31,211 nt of DNA from an uncultured Roseburia sp. (GCA_910577925.1 CAJTOI010000032.1:1-31211), one strand, 5' to 3'; shown: positions 14,847-24,093, counted from the stretch's first letter. The notes: generated by a model from the sequence alone, not told the origin. Program-made: numbers and translations.

Positions 14847-15128
14847 GTTTCCACATATTTCCCACAAATCTATATTCTTACCACTATATATATAAGGAAG
14901 AAACTCGTACCGTCTATATGTTGTTATTTGAATTTATCCGTTGTCCACAAATAAAATTTTGATGCTTATGTGGACAACTCTGCGAAAAATAGCGATTTTT
15001 ATAAGTTATCCCCGAAAAGTGGATAACTTGTGGATAATTCATGGATAAGAACTGTATAACCGCCGGATAACCACCCGGAAGGCCCAAATCAGCCCATATC
15101 CGCGTTTTATTCACACGCATTATCCCCC
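14847..15128. other. oriC, upstream DnaA-box cluster
   Basis: DnaA boxes (consensus TTATNCACA) between rpmH and dnaA: perfect at 15029-15037 (minus) and 15107-15115 (plus). TTGTCCACA occurs in inverted orientation at 14941-14949 and 14969-14977. Near-matches are at 14934-14942, 15006-15014, 15018-15026, 15040-15048, 15062-15070 and 15120-15128. Weaker ones are at 14847-14855 and 14858-14866. Five boxes or half-boxes at 15018-15070 repeat every 11 bp in one orientation. AT-rich tracts flank the cluster (around 14880-14895 and 15135-15200). Confidence 0.9.
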
Positions 15129-15148
15129 GTACCATACCAAATTAATGA

Positions 15149-15177
15149 TTGATATACGCTTTAAAATAGTGTAATAT
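15149..15177 (+). promoter_or_regulatory. dnaA promoter
   Basis: TTGATA (15149-15154) and TAATAT (15172-15177) are 17 bp apart, placing initiation about 40 bases before the dnaA ATG. The nearest DnaA boxes end about 20 bp upstream of the -35, compatible with autoregulation. Confidence 0.7.
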
Positions 15178-15225
15178 AGAAATATGTAGTATTTTTTAAG
15201 AAATCGTAGAAATCGGAGTGCTGGA

Positions 15226-16581
15226 ATGGAATTAATTTTGGAAAAATGGGATGAAATCCTCAATACCGTAAAAACGGAACACGATATCAGTGATATTTCC
15301 TTTGATACCTGGATTCGTCCTCTGGAAGTATATGGTGTTGACAATAACATATTGTATATTCTCGTTCCTTCCGAGCAGATGACCCTGAGTTACATTTCCA
15401 AGAAATACCATCTTCCTCTTAAGGTAGCCATTGCCGAAATCACCGGAAAAGAATACGAGATCCGCTTTATTCTTCCCGAGCAGACCAGAAGTATCGGAGC
15501 CGCAAGCGCCCGCGCTAAGAAATCGGCTTTTATGGCGGCAAATGAAAAAACAAACCTGAATTCCAATTATACATTTGATACTTTTGTCGTGGGCAACAAC
15601 AACCGGTTTGCCCACTCTGCGTCCCTCGCCGTAGCGGAATCCCCCGGGGATACCTACAATCCGCTCTATATCTATGGGGGACCGGGACTCGGCAAAACAC
15701 ACCTGATGCATTCCATCGGACACTTTGTATTGGAAAACAATCCGAATGCAAACATCATCTATGTCACCTCCGAGGAATTTACCAACGAAGTCATCGAATC
15801 CATCCGAAGCGGTAACGCGGCGGCCATGAACAAGTTCCGTGAAAAATACCGGACGATCGACGTGCTTATGGTGGACGACGTACAGTTTATAATAGGAAAA
15901 GAGAGCACGCAGGAAGAGTTTTTCCACACGTTCAACGCGCTCCACTCCGCCGGCAAACAGATCATTCTGACTTCGGACAAGCCTCCGAAAGAAATGGAAA
16001 CCTTAGAAGAGCGTATTCGCTCCCGGTTTGAATGGGGCCTGATGGCAGATATCGGCACACCGGACTACGAGACGCGTATGGCGATTCTCCGCAAAAAAGT
16101 CGAAACCGACGAGATGGTACTCCGCGATGAAGTTCTCGAATATATTGCCAACAATATCAAGTCGAACATCCGTGAGCTTGAGGGAGCTTTAAACAAGCTG
16201 CTGGCATACTCCAATCTCGAAAAGACCGACATCACAATGGAGATTGCCGTCAAGGAGCTTCAGAATATCATCACTCCGGACAAGCCGAAGGAAATCACCC
16301 CGCAGCTTATCATCGAGGTGGTGTCCGAGCATTTCCAGATCTCTATCGACCAGATGATCTCGAAAAACCGGAGCAGCCAGATTGCAAGGCCCAGACAAAT
16401 CGCAATGTATCTGTGTAAAAATATGACCGATACCTCCTTAGATTCCATCGGATCTCTGCTGGGAGGACGCGACCACTCGACGATTATACACGGCATCAAC
16501 AAAATAGACGAAGAATATGCCTCCAATGAAACCACAAGAGGTCTCATCGATACGATTAAGAAAAAAATCAACCCGAACTGA
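15226..16581 (+). CDS. dnaA: Chromosomal replication initiator DnaA
   Basis: The protein has 451 residues. N-terminal domain I (1-80) starts MELILEKWDEILNTVK. A short domain II follows, then an AAA+ domain with Walker A GGPGLGKT (151-158) and Walker B VLMVDDVQF. C-terminal domain IV carries the DnaA signature GGRDHSTIIHGINKI. It binds the boxes on both sides of the gene and opens oriC. GGAG lies seven bases upstream of the ATG. A perfect inverted repeat overlaps the stop codon. It is the first gene of the rightward block. Confidence 0.98.
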   Translation: MELILEKWDEILNTVKTEHDISDISFDTWIRPLEVYGVDNNILYILVPSEQMTLSYISKKYHLPLKVAIAEITGKEYEIRFILPEQTRSIGAASARAKKSAFMAANEKTNLNSNYTFDTFVVGNNNRFAHSASLAVAESPGDTYNPLYIYGGPGLGKTHLMHSIGHFVLENNPNANIIYVTSEEFTNEVIESIRSGNAAAMNKFREKYRTIDVLMVDDVQFIIGKESTQEEFFHTFNALHSAGKQIILTSDKPPKEMETLEERIRSRFEWGLMADIGTPDYETRMAILRKKVETDEMVLRDEVLEYIANNIKSNIRELEGALNKLLAYSNLEKTDITMEIAVKELQNIITPDKPKEITPQLIIEVVSEHFQISIDQMISKNRSSQIARPRQIAMYLCKNMTDTSLDSIGSLLGGRDHSTIIHGINKIDEEYASNETTRGLIDTIKKKINPN

Positions 16582-16607
16582 ATATCAACATTGTTCTGTT
16601 GATATTC
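16580..16607 (+). terminator. Hairpin at the dnaA stop codon
   Basis: GAATATCAAC (16580-16589) pairs perfectly with GTTGATATTC (16598-16607). It overlaps the TGA. The following sequence has only GTTT, so it may be a weak terminator or a 3' stabiliser that partly separates dnaA from dnaN. Confidence 0.5.
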
Positions 16608-16688
16608 GTTTCGAAGCATGTTTATGAAACCGGACAACCTTATTTATGTAAGCTGTTTTTATTTTTTATCCCAGAATACCCTTTACAT

Positions 16689-16871
16689 TTATTCACAATG
16701 TTTCCGGTTTTCATCCTCATGATATTCACAGTATTTTAGGACTTATTTTTTCTTTAAACCCTTAATCTGATAAAGTTTCAGAGGTTATTCACTTATGAAC
16801 AGCCCCTATGAAGAATACTTTTAATATTTTTTATTTATTGTCTTTATGGCATGCACTCTGACTTATGCACA
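16689..16871 (+). other. oriC, downstream DnaA-box cluster (dnaA-dnaN)
   Basis: In the 326-base gap between dnaA and dnaN there are perfect boxes TTATTCACA (16689-16697) and TTATGCACA (16863-16871). One-mismatch boxes are ATATTCACA (16722-16730) and TTATTCACT (16785-16793). All are on the plus strand. A very AT-rich run (about 16808-16848) after the box at 16785 is a candidate unwinding element. Together with the cluster upstream of dnaA this gives a bipartite origin of the Bacillus type. Confidence 0.75.
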
Positions 16872-16907
16872 GAGTCATTCCGTTCACAGGAAGGAGTTAG
16901 AAACAAC

Positions 16908-18020
16908 ATGAAATTAATCTGTTCCAAATCAAATTTACTGCACGGCGTCAATATCGTATTAAAAGCGGTTCCTACCAGAACAACGATGGCAATTCTGGAA
17001 TGCATATTGATTGATGCCTCTGCCAATGAGATTAAACTGACTGCAAATGATATGGAATTGGGAATTGAGACAAAAATCGAAGGAGAAATCGCAGAGAGAG
17101 GCGTTATCGCACTCGATGCAAAGATTTTTTCCGAGATTGTGCGGAAGCTTCCCGACAATGATGTTGTGATTGAGACAGACAGCTCTTTTAAAACGACGAT
17201 TACCTGTGAAAAAGCAAAATTTAACATCGTAGGAAAGTCGGGTGACGACTTTTCCTATATTCCTTATATCGAGAGAAACGAAGTGATACACATTTCTCAG
17301 TTTACACTGAAAGAAGTAATCCGTCAGACGATATTTTCTATTGCTGACAATGACAGCAACAAACTGATGACCGGCGAGCTTTTTGAGATCGAGGAAAATC
17401 ATCTGAAAGTTGTGTCGCTGGACGGACACCGCATATCTATCCGCAACATTGAATTAAAAAATAACTACAACCACAAAAAAGTAGTCGTTCCGGGCAAGAC
17501 GCTGCAGGAAGTCAGCAAAATTCTGCCGGGAAGCGCCGAGGATGAGGTTCAGATTTTCCTGACGGACAATCATATCGTATTTGAATTTGACTGCACTACG
17601 GTGGTATCGAGACTGATTGAGGGCGAGTACTTTAAGATCGACCAGATGCTCTCCTCCGATTACGAGACGAAAATTAAGATAAACAAGCGTGAGCTGCTCG
17701 ACTGTATCGACCGTGCGACGCTTCTGGTAAAAGAGGGAGATAAAAAGCCCATCATCATGAATATCACAGACGGCAACATGGAATTAAAGATTAATTCCTT
17801 TATCGGTTCGATGAATGAGGATATCGATATCGCAAAAGACGGAAAAGATATTCTGATCGGCTTTAACCCGAAGTTTTTTATCGACGCGCTGCGCGTCATT
17901 GATGAGGAGAATGTGATTCTCTATATGGTAAATCCGAAAGCGCCGTGTTTTATCAAAGACGATGAAGGAAAGTTCATTTACCTGATTCTTCCGGTAAACT
18001 TTAATGCGGCGACTGTCTGA
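16908..18020 (+). CDS. dnaN: DNA polymerase III beta subunit (sliding clamp)
   Basis: The protein has 370 residues, the family's usual length. It starts MKLICSKSNLLHGVNIVLKAVPTRTTM and has three similar clamp domains. It ends in YLILPVNFNAATV, with the LPVN segment conserved in many clamps. I used the ATG at 16908: AAGGAG is 11 bases upstream and the clamp family starts here. The longer frame adds 19 residues across a DnaA box. It encircles DNA and tethers polymerase and many repair proteins. It follows dnaA after a 326-base gap that holds part of oriC. Confidence 0.97.
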   Translation: MKLICSKSNLLHGVNIVLKAVPTRTTMAILECILIDASANEIKLTANDMELGIETKIEGEIAERGVIALDAKIFSEIVRKLPDNDVVIETDSSFKTTITCEKAKFNIVGKSGDDFSYIPYIERNEVIHISQFTLKEVIRQTIFSIADNDSNKLMTGELFEIEENHLKVVSLDGHRISIRNIELKNNYNHKKVVVPGKTLQEVSKILPGSAEDEVQIFLTDNHIVFEFDCTTVVSRLIEGEYFKIDQMLSSDYETKIKINKRELLDCIDRATLLVKEGDKKPIIMNITDGNMELKINSFIGSMNEDIDIAKDGKDILIGFNPKFFIDALRVIDEENVILYMVNPKAPCFIKDDEGKFIYLILPVNFNAATV

Positions 18021-18048
18021 CGACATCGGACGGGGAATAGGAGCGGAC

Positions 18049-18264
18049 ATGACAGAAATTCAGATCAGAGAAGAAGATGAATTTATCAAACTGGGCCAGG
18101 CTTTAAAAAAAGCCGGTCTGGTGGATTCCGGTGCGGAGGCAAAAGAGGTTATTTTGGACGGCCTTGTGAAAGTCAATGACCGGGTGGAACAGCAGAGAGG
18201 CAAGAAGATTCACGACGGAGACGTTATTTCATATAACGGGGAAACGGTGAAAGTACGGAAATGA
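18049..18264 (+). CDS. yaaA: S4-domain RNA-binding protein YaaA
   Basis: The protein has 71 residues. A single S4 domain, FIKLGQALKKAGLVDSGAEA then VNDRVEQQRGKKI, is typical of the small protein encoded between dnaN and recF in Firmicutes. AGGAG is five bases upstream of the ATG at 18049. The longer frame adds 15 residues overlapping the dnaN end. Its stop overlaps the recF start (ATGA). It probably binds rRNA or ribosomes; the exact role is not visible here. Confidence 0.92.
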   Translation: MTEIQIREEDEFIKLGQALKKAGLVDSGAEAKEVILDGLVKVNDRVEQQRGKKIHDGDVISYNGETVKVRK

Positions 18265-19370
18265 TCATTAAATCCATCGAATTAAAAAATTTTCGAAATT
18301 ATGAAAATTTGAATATTTCTTTTGATGCAGGGACAAACATTCTGTACGGCAGCAATGCACAGGGAAAAACAAATATTCTTGAAGCCGCGTATCTGAGCGG
18401 GACGACAAAGTCGCATAAGGGCAGCAAAGACAAAGAAATGATAAAGTTCGGGGAGACGGAAGCTCATATCCGGACAGTTGTCGTCCGCGAGGACAGAGAG
18501 TACCAGATCGACATGCATTTAAAGAAGAGCCGTTCGAAGGGAATTGCCGTCAACCGGCTGCCGATTAAAAAGGCCGGGGAACTGTTTGGAATTTTAAATA
18601 TCGTTTTTTTTTCGCCGGAGGACTTAAATATTATCAAGAGCGGACCTGCGGAACGCCGGAGATTTTTAGATTCCGAGCTCTGTCAGCTGGATAAAATCTA
18701 TCTCTCCGATCTGACGGCCTACAACAGGATTCTCGGACAGCGCAATAAACTGCTGAAAGACATGGTGTATCGGCCGGAGCTTTCCGATACGCTTTCCGTG
18801 TGGGATATGCAGCTCATAGAAACCGGGAAAAAGATTATCCGAAGGCGCAAACAATTCGTCGAAGAATTAAGCGGGATCGTCCGCGGCATTCATTATCGGA
18901 TTTCCGGTGAAAAAGAAGAACTGAATCTGCGTTATGAGCCGAATATTGATGATATTTTTTTTGAGGACGAGTTAAACAGGGCGAAGGCAAAAGACAAAAG
19001 GCTCTGTCAGACGTCGGTGGGACCGCACAGGGATGATTTGCTGTTTTCCGTGCGGGGTGTGGATATCCGCAGATTCGGTTCGCAGGGACAGCAGAGGACA
19101 TCTGCATTGTCTTTAAAATTATCGGAGATAGAACTTGTAAAAAAATCAATTCAGGATACGCCGGTTCTTTTGCTCGACGATGTACTGTCGGAGCTTGACA
19201 GCAGCCGGCAGAATTATTTGCTGAATAATCTTTGCGATACGCAGACGATTATAACGTGTACCGGGTTAGATGAGTTTGTCCGCAACCGTTTTCAGATTAA
19301 CAAAGTGTTTGAGGTGGAAAACGGACGGATTTTTGAAAAATCGGTGGAAAGCGGGACCAAAACGGAGTAG
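18261..19370 (+). CDS. recF: DNA replication and repair protein RecF
   Basis: The protein has 369 residues. It has Walker A GSNAQGKT (30-37), the ABC/SMC signature FGSQGQQRTSALSLKLSE, and Walker B PVLLLDDVLSELD. It is an SMC-like ATPase that acts with RecO and RecR to load RecA on gapped DNA. Its ATG overlaps the yaaA stop by four bases. gyrB follows after 11 bases with a good SD (GGAGG), so yaaA-recF-gyrB look like one transcript. Confidence 0.97.
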   Translation: MIIKSIELKNFRNYENLNISFDAGTNILYGSNAQGKTNILEAAYLSGTTKSHKGSKDKEMIKFGETEAHIRTVVVREDREYQIDMHLKKSRSKGIAVNRLPIKKAGELFGILNIVFFSPEDLNIIKSGPAERRRFLDSELCQLDKIYLSDLTAYNRILGQRNKLLKDMVYRPELSDTLSVWDMQLIETGKKIIRRRKQFVEELSGIVRGIHYRISGEKEELNLRYEPNIDDIFFEDELNRAKAKDKRLCQTSVGPHRDDLLFSVRGVDIRRFGSQGQQRTSALSLKLSEIELVKKSIQDTPVLLLDDVLSELDSSRQNYLLNNLCDTQTIITCTGLDEFVRNRFQINKVFEVENGRIFEKSVESGTKTE

Positions 19371-19381
19371 CGGAGGAAATT

Positions 19382-21316
19382 ATGGGAATAGAAAATGAAA
19401 ACGAAATCGAATACGGTGCCGACCAGATTCAGATATTGGAGGGACTTGAAGCGGTACGGAAGAGACCGGGAATGTACATCGGAAGTACCTCGTCGCGGGG
19501 ACTTCATCATCTTGTTTATGAGATTGTGGACAATGCCGTAGACGAAGCTTTGGCCGGTTACTGCAAAAATATAGAAGTCACGATCAATGTGGACAATTCG
19601 ATTACCGTCGAGGACGACGGCCGGGGAATCCCGGTCGGAATGAATCAGAAAGCCGGAAAATCGGCGCTCGAGGTGGTATATACGGTGCTTCACGCCGGAG
19701 GAAAGTTCGGCGGCGGAGGCTATAAGGTATCCGGCGGCCTGCACGGTGTGGGGGCGTCTGTCGTCAATGCGCTCTCGAGGAATCTTGTGGTGGAGGTTTA
19801 CCAGAACGGCAAGGTTTACTGTCAGAGTTATAAGATCGGAAAACCGGAGTATGATGTGAGAATTATCGATGAGTGTGAGTTAGAAAAGCACGGCACGAAG
19901 GTTACATTTCATCCGGACCCGGATATTTTCGAGGAGACCGTCTACGATTACGACACGTTAAAGCAGCGCCTGCGCGAGACCGCATTTCTCACCAAGGGGC
20001 TCCGCATCGTATTAAACGATGCGAGGGAGGAAGAGACGAGAACGCATGAATTTCATTATGCGGGCGGCATCAAAGAATTTGTCACCTATCTGAATAAAAG
20101 TAAAGAAGCGCTTTATCCGGATGTGATTTACTGTGAGGGTTCCAAAGATAACGTCTATGTGGAAGTCGCGATGCAGCACAACGATTCCTACAACGATGCG
20201 ACCTACAGCTTTGTGAACAACATTATCACGCCGGAGGGCGGGACACATCTTGCGGGCTTCCGCAATGCGCTGACAAAAACCTTTAATTCCTATGCAAGGG
20301 CAAATAAAATCTTAAAAGAAAACGATGCGCCGCTGACGGGGGATGATATCCGTGAGGGACTTACCGCGATTATCAGTATCAAGATTGAGGAGCCGCAGTT
20401 TGAGGGACAGACGAAACAGAAACTCGGAAACAGCGAGGCGAGAGGCGCGGTGGATTCCGTGGTGAGCGAACAGCTCACTTATTTCCTCGAGCAGAACCCG
20501 GCAGTGGCAAAAAATATCTGTGAAAAGTCATTATTGGCGCAGCGCGCGAGAGAGGCAGCCAGAAAGGCGAGAGATTTGACAAGGCGGAAGACGGCGCTCG
20601 AGGGAATGTCGCTCCCCGGAAAGCTTGCGGACTGCTCAGACAAAGATCCGAAAAATTGTGAGATTTTTATCGTGGAGGGAGATTCTGCAGGAGGCTCCGC
20701 AAAAACGGCCAGAAGCCGTGCGACGCAGGCGATTCTGCCGCTCCGCGGCAAGATTTTGAATGTGGAGAAGGCAAGGCTCGACAAGATATACGGAAACGCG
20801 GAGATAAAAGCCATGATTACCGCATTCGGAACCGGAATCCATGAAGATTTCGATATCTCAAAGCTCCGCTACAACAAGATTATCATTATGACCGATGCCG
20901 ATGTAGACGGCGCGCATATCAGTACGCTGATGCTGACATTTCTGTACCGTTTTATGCCGGAGCTCATCAAAGAGGGACATGTGTATCTGGCGCAGCCGCC
21001 CCTCTACAAAATCGAGAAGAACAAAAACGTGTGGTACGCATACAGCGACGAAGAACTAAATAAAATTCTGGTTGAAATCGGGCGCGACACCAATAACAAG
21101 ATCCAGCGGTACAAAGGATTGGGCGAGATGGATGCGGAACAGCTCTGGGAAACTACGATGGACCCGGAGAAACGGATCTTAAAGCGGGTGATGATTGACG
21201 AGGAAAATTCCTCGGAGATTGACGTGACCTTTACGACCTTAATGGGGGATAAAGTTGAGCCGAGGCGTGAATTTATCGAGGAAAATGCAAAATATGTACA
21301 GAATCTCGATATCTGA
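19382..21316 (+). CDS. gyrB: DNA gyrase subunit B
   Basis: The protein has 644 residues. The GHKL ATPase domain has VDNAVDEALAG, DDGRGIPV and GGLHGVGASVVNALS. The transducer domain follows. The TOPRIM domain has EGDSAGGSAK and DADVDGAHI. The C-terminus is the standard RYKGLGEMDAEQLWETTMDP region. This is the short Gram-positive form. GGAGG precedes the ATG. It provides the ATP-driven part of gyrase with GyrA, encoded 69 bases downstream. Confidence 0.97.
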   Translation: MGIENENEIEYGADQIQILEGLEAVRKRPGMYIGSTSSRGLHHLVYEIVDNAVDEALAGYCKNIEVTINVDNSITVEDDGRGIPVGMNQKAGKSALEVVYTVLHAGGKFGGGGYKVSGGLHGVGASVVNALSRNLVVEVYQNGKVYCQSYKIGKPEYDVRIIDECELEKHGTKVTFHPDPDIFEETVYDYDTLKQRLRETAFLTKGLRIVLNDAREEETRTHEFHYAGGIKEFVTYLNKSKEALYPDVIYCEGSKDNVYVEVAMQHNDSYNDATYSFVNNIITPEGGTHLAGFRNALTKTFNSYARANKILKENDAPLTGDDIREGLTAIISIKIEEPQFEGQTKQKLGNSEARGAVDSVVSEQLTYFLEQNPAVAKNICEKSLLAQRAREAARKARDLTRRKTALEGMSLPGKLADCSDKDPKNCEIFIVEGDSAGGSAKTARSRATQAILPLRGKILNVEKARLDKIYGNAEIKAMITAFGTGIHEDFDISKLRYNKIIIMTDADVDGAHISTLMLTFLYRFMPELIKEGHVYLAQPPLYKIEKNKNVWYAYSDEELNKILVEIGRDTNNKIQRYKGLGEMDAEQLWETTMDPEKRILKRVMIDEENSSEIDVTFTTLMGDKVEPRREFIEENAKYVQNLDI

Positions 21317-21318
21317 GT

Positions 21319-21359
21319 TTATCCGCGGCGCACATTTGTACGCCAGTCAGAGCGGATAA
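21319..21359 (+). promoter_or_regulatory. Inverted repeat between gyrB and gyrA
   Basis: TTATCCGC (21319-21326) pairs with GCGGATAA (21352-21359), and inside it GGCG (21327-21330) pairs with CGCC (21341-21344). The two stems stack on the 5' side, with a 7-base bulge on the 3' side. No T run follows, so it is not a standard terminator. It ends 26 bases before the gyrA ATG. Confidence 0.6.
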
Positions 21360-21385
21360 GCTTTCAAGTTGGAGGAGTAAGTTGA

Positions 21386-24037
21386 ATGGATGACAAAATT
21401 TTCGACCAGATACATGATGTTGACTTAAAGAAAACAATGGAGACTTCCTACATCGACTATGCCATGAGCGTAATTGCCCAGCGCGCATTGCCGGATGTGA
21501 GGGACGGTTTAAAGCCGGTGCAGCGTCGTGTACTGTATTCCATGATTGAATTGAACAACGGTCCGGACAAGCCGCATCGAAAATGTGCCCGTATTGTCGG
21601 CGATACCATGGGTAAATATCATCCCCACGGGGACAGCTCGATTTACGGTGCGCTCGTAAATATGGCGCAGGAGTGGTCGTTCCGCTACACGCTTGTGGAC
21701 GGACACGGAAACTTCGGTTCCGTGGACGGGGACGGCGCGGCTGCGATGCGTTATACCGAGGCACGTCTGAGCAAGATCTCAATGGAAATGCTCTCCGACA
21801 TCAACAAAGACACGGTCGATTTTGTGCCGAACTTTGATGAGACCGAGAAGGAGCCGACCGTGCTCCCGTCCCGCTATCCGAATCTTCTCGTAAACGGGAC
21901 GACAGGCATTGCGGTTGGTATGGCAACGAATATTCCGCCGCATAATCTCCGCGAAGTAATTCATGCCGTGGTAAAAATTATCGACAATCAGGTCGAGTAT
22001 AACAGAGAGACCACGATGGAAGAGCTGCTTGCGATTGTGAAGGGGCCGGATTTTCCGACCGGGGCGACGATTCTCGGGACCGCAGGTATCAATGAAGCCT
22101 ACCGGACCGGCCGGGGGAAAATCCGTGTCCGCGCCGTGACAAATATCGAACCGATGCAGAACGGAAAAAACCGCATTGTGGTGACAGAGCTGCCCTACAT
22201 GGTAAATAAAGCCCGTCTGATTGAAAAAGTCGCAGAGCTGGTGCGGGATAAAAAGATTGACGGAATCACCGATCTGCGGGATGAGTCCGACAGACAGGGA
22301 ATGCGCGTGTGTATCGAGCTCCGCCGCGACGTGAATCCGAACGTAGTGTTAAACCAGCTGTATAAGCACACGCAGCTGCAGGATACGTTCGGTGTGATTA
22401 TGCTGGCGCTCGTGAATAATGAGCCGAAGGTCTTAAACCTTTATGAGATGCTGAGCTACTATCTGCTGCATCAGAAAGATGTCGTGACCAGGCGGACGAA
22501 GTACGACCTGAACAAAGCCAGAGAGCGCGCACATATTTTGCAGGGATTGCTGACCGCGCTTGACAATATCGATGAAGTGATTAACATTATCCGGAACAGC
22601 AAGAACACGCCCGAGGCAAAAGGACGCCTGATGGAGCGTTTTTCGTTCACGGACACACAGGCACAGGCGATTGTAGACATGCGTCTGCGCGCGCTGACCG
22701 GTCTGGAACGTGAAAAGTTAGAGAGCGAGTACGCGGAGCTGATGGAACGTATCTCGGAATTGGAGGCAATCCTCGCGGACGAGAAAATTCTGCTCGGAGT
22801 GATTCGAACCGAAATCTTAGAGATTGCGGACAAATACGGGGATGACAGGAGAACCTCCATCGGATTTGACGAGTATGATATCTCTATGGAGGATCTGATT
22901 CCGGTAACGAACACGGTAATCACGATGACAAAGCTTGGCTATATCAAACGCATGAGCATTGATAATTTCCGGGCGCAGAACCGCGGCGGCAAGGGAATCA
23001 AGGGGATGGAGACCATCGAGGACGACTATATCGAAGAGCTTCTGATGACGACCTCTCACCACTATATGATGTTCTTTACCAACACAGGCCGGGTATACCG
23101 GATGAAGGCTTACGAGATTCCGGAGGCGAGCCGGACGGCCAGAGGAACTGCGATCATCAATCTGCTGCAGCTGCAGCCCGGGGAAAAAATCACGGCGGTC
23201 ATTCCGATTCGGGAATACACCGAAGGCCATTTCCTTTTTATGGCGACAAGAAGAGGAATCGTCAAAAAAACGCCGATTACAGATTATGCAAATGTGCGTA
23301 AAACCGGCCTTGCGGCGATTAACCTCAGAGAGGACGACGAGCTGATTGAGGTTAAAAAGACGGACGATAACGAGGACATATTCCTCGTCACAAAGTACGG
23401 ACAGTGTATCCGCTTTAAGGAAACAGATGTGCGCAAGACCGGGCGCACTTCGATGGGCGTCATCGGTATGAACCTTGCGGACGGGGACGAAGTGATCGGT
23501 ATGCAAATGGAATCGCAGGGGGAATCCCTGATGATCGTTTCGGAAAAAGGGCTCGGGAAATGTACGCTGACTTCCGAATTTACCGCGCAGATCCGCGGTG
23601 GCAAAGGGGTAAAGTGCTATAAAATCACCGAAAAAACCGGAAATATCATCGGTGTGAAGGCAGTCAATCTGGACGATGAAGTCATGCTGATTACCACGGA
23701 GGGCGTTATCATCCGGATCCGCGTTGCGGATACTTCGCTGCTCGGACGCATTACCTCGGGCGTCAAATTGATTAACTTAGACGAAAATGTAACCGTCGCA
23801 AACATTGCAAAAGTGCGCGAAGATAAGAACCTGATCGAAAACGCGGAAGACTCGGAGCTTCTGACAGAGGAAGAAGAAGCCGAGAGTGCGGCGCATGCGG
23901 CCGAAAATGCGAAGAAAGCCGCAGGTCAGATCGCACCGGAGACGGACGATGGACTGATGGATGAGCTTCTTCGGCGGGCCGAGGAGGATGCCAGGCAGTC
24001 TGCGGAAGAATCCGAAGAAGACGCCGGGGATGAGTGA
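21386..24037 (+). CDS. gyrA: DNA gyrase subunit A
   Basis: The protein has 883 residues, longer than the roughly 820 of Bacillus. The catalytic Tyr is Y123 in AMRYTEARL. The quinolone region reads HPHGDSSIYGALVNMAQ (79-95): the first hot spot is S84, and the second (D87 in E. coli) is G88. The C-terminal beta-pinwheel has the GyrA box NRGGKGIKG. The last 60 or so residues are a highly acidic, Ala/Glu-rich tail. The SD is GGAGGAG, upstream of the ATG. It cuts and rejoins DNA in the gyrase A2B2 complex. A promoter and terminator-like hairpin follow the gene. Confidence 0.97.
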   Translation: MDDKIFDQIHDVDLKKTMETSYIDYAMSVIAQRALPDVRDGLKPVQRRVLYSMIELNNGPDKPHRKCARIVGDTMGKYHPHGDSSIYGALVNMAQEWSFRYTLVDGHGNFGSVDGDGAAAMRYTEARLSKISMEMLSDINKDTVDFVPNFDETEKEPTVLPSRYPNLLVNGTTGIAVGMATNIPPHNLREVIHAVVKIIDNQVEYNRETTMEELLAIVKGPDFPTGATILGTAGINEAYRTGRGKIRVRAVTNIEPMQNGKNRIVVTELPYMVNKARLIEKVAELVRDKKIDGITDLRDESDRQGMRVCIELRRDVNPNVVLNQLYKHTQLQDTFGVIMLALVNNEPKVLNLYEMLSYYLLHQKDVVTRRTKYDLNKARERAHILQGLLTALDNIDEVINIIRNSKNTPEAKGRLMERFSFTDTQAQAIVDMRLRALTGLEREKLESEYAELMERISELEAILADEKILLGVIRTEILEIADKYGDDRRTSIGFDEYDISMEDLIPVTNTVITMTKLGYIKRMSIDNFRAQNRGGKGIKGMETIEDDYIEELLMTTSHHYMMFFTNTGRVYRMKAYEIPEASRTARGTAIINLLQLQPGEKITAVIPIREYTEGHFLFMATRRGIVKKTPITDYANVRKTGLAAINLREDDELIEVKKTDDNEDIFLVTKYGQCIRFKETDVRKTGRTSMGVIGMNLADGDEVIGMQMESQGESLMIVSEKGLGKCTLTSEFTAQIRGGKGVKCYKITEKTGNIIGVKAVNLDDEVMLITTEGVIIRIRVADTSLLGRITSGVKLINLDENVTVANIAKVREDKNLIENAEDSELLTEEEEAESAAHAAENAKKAAGQIAPETDDGLMDELLRRAEEDARQSAEESEEDAGDE

Positions 24038-24064
24038 GCATAGAGAAAAATAAATCAAATAAAA

Positions 24065-24093
24065 TTGCGCAATCGGCAAATCAATGTTATATT
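24065..24093 (+). promoter_or_regulatory. Possible promoter for the pantothenate operon
   Basis: TTGCGC (24065-24070) and TATATT (24088-24093) are 17 bp apart. Initiation would fall inside the hairpin that follows, leaving a leader of about 210 bases before the first ATG. Confidence 0.45.
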
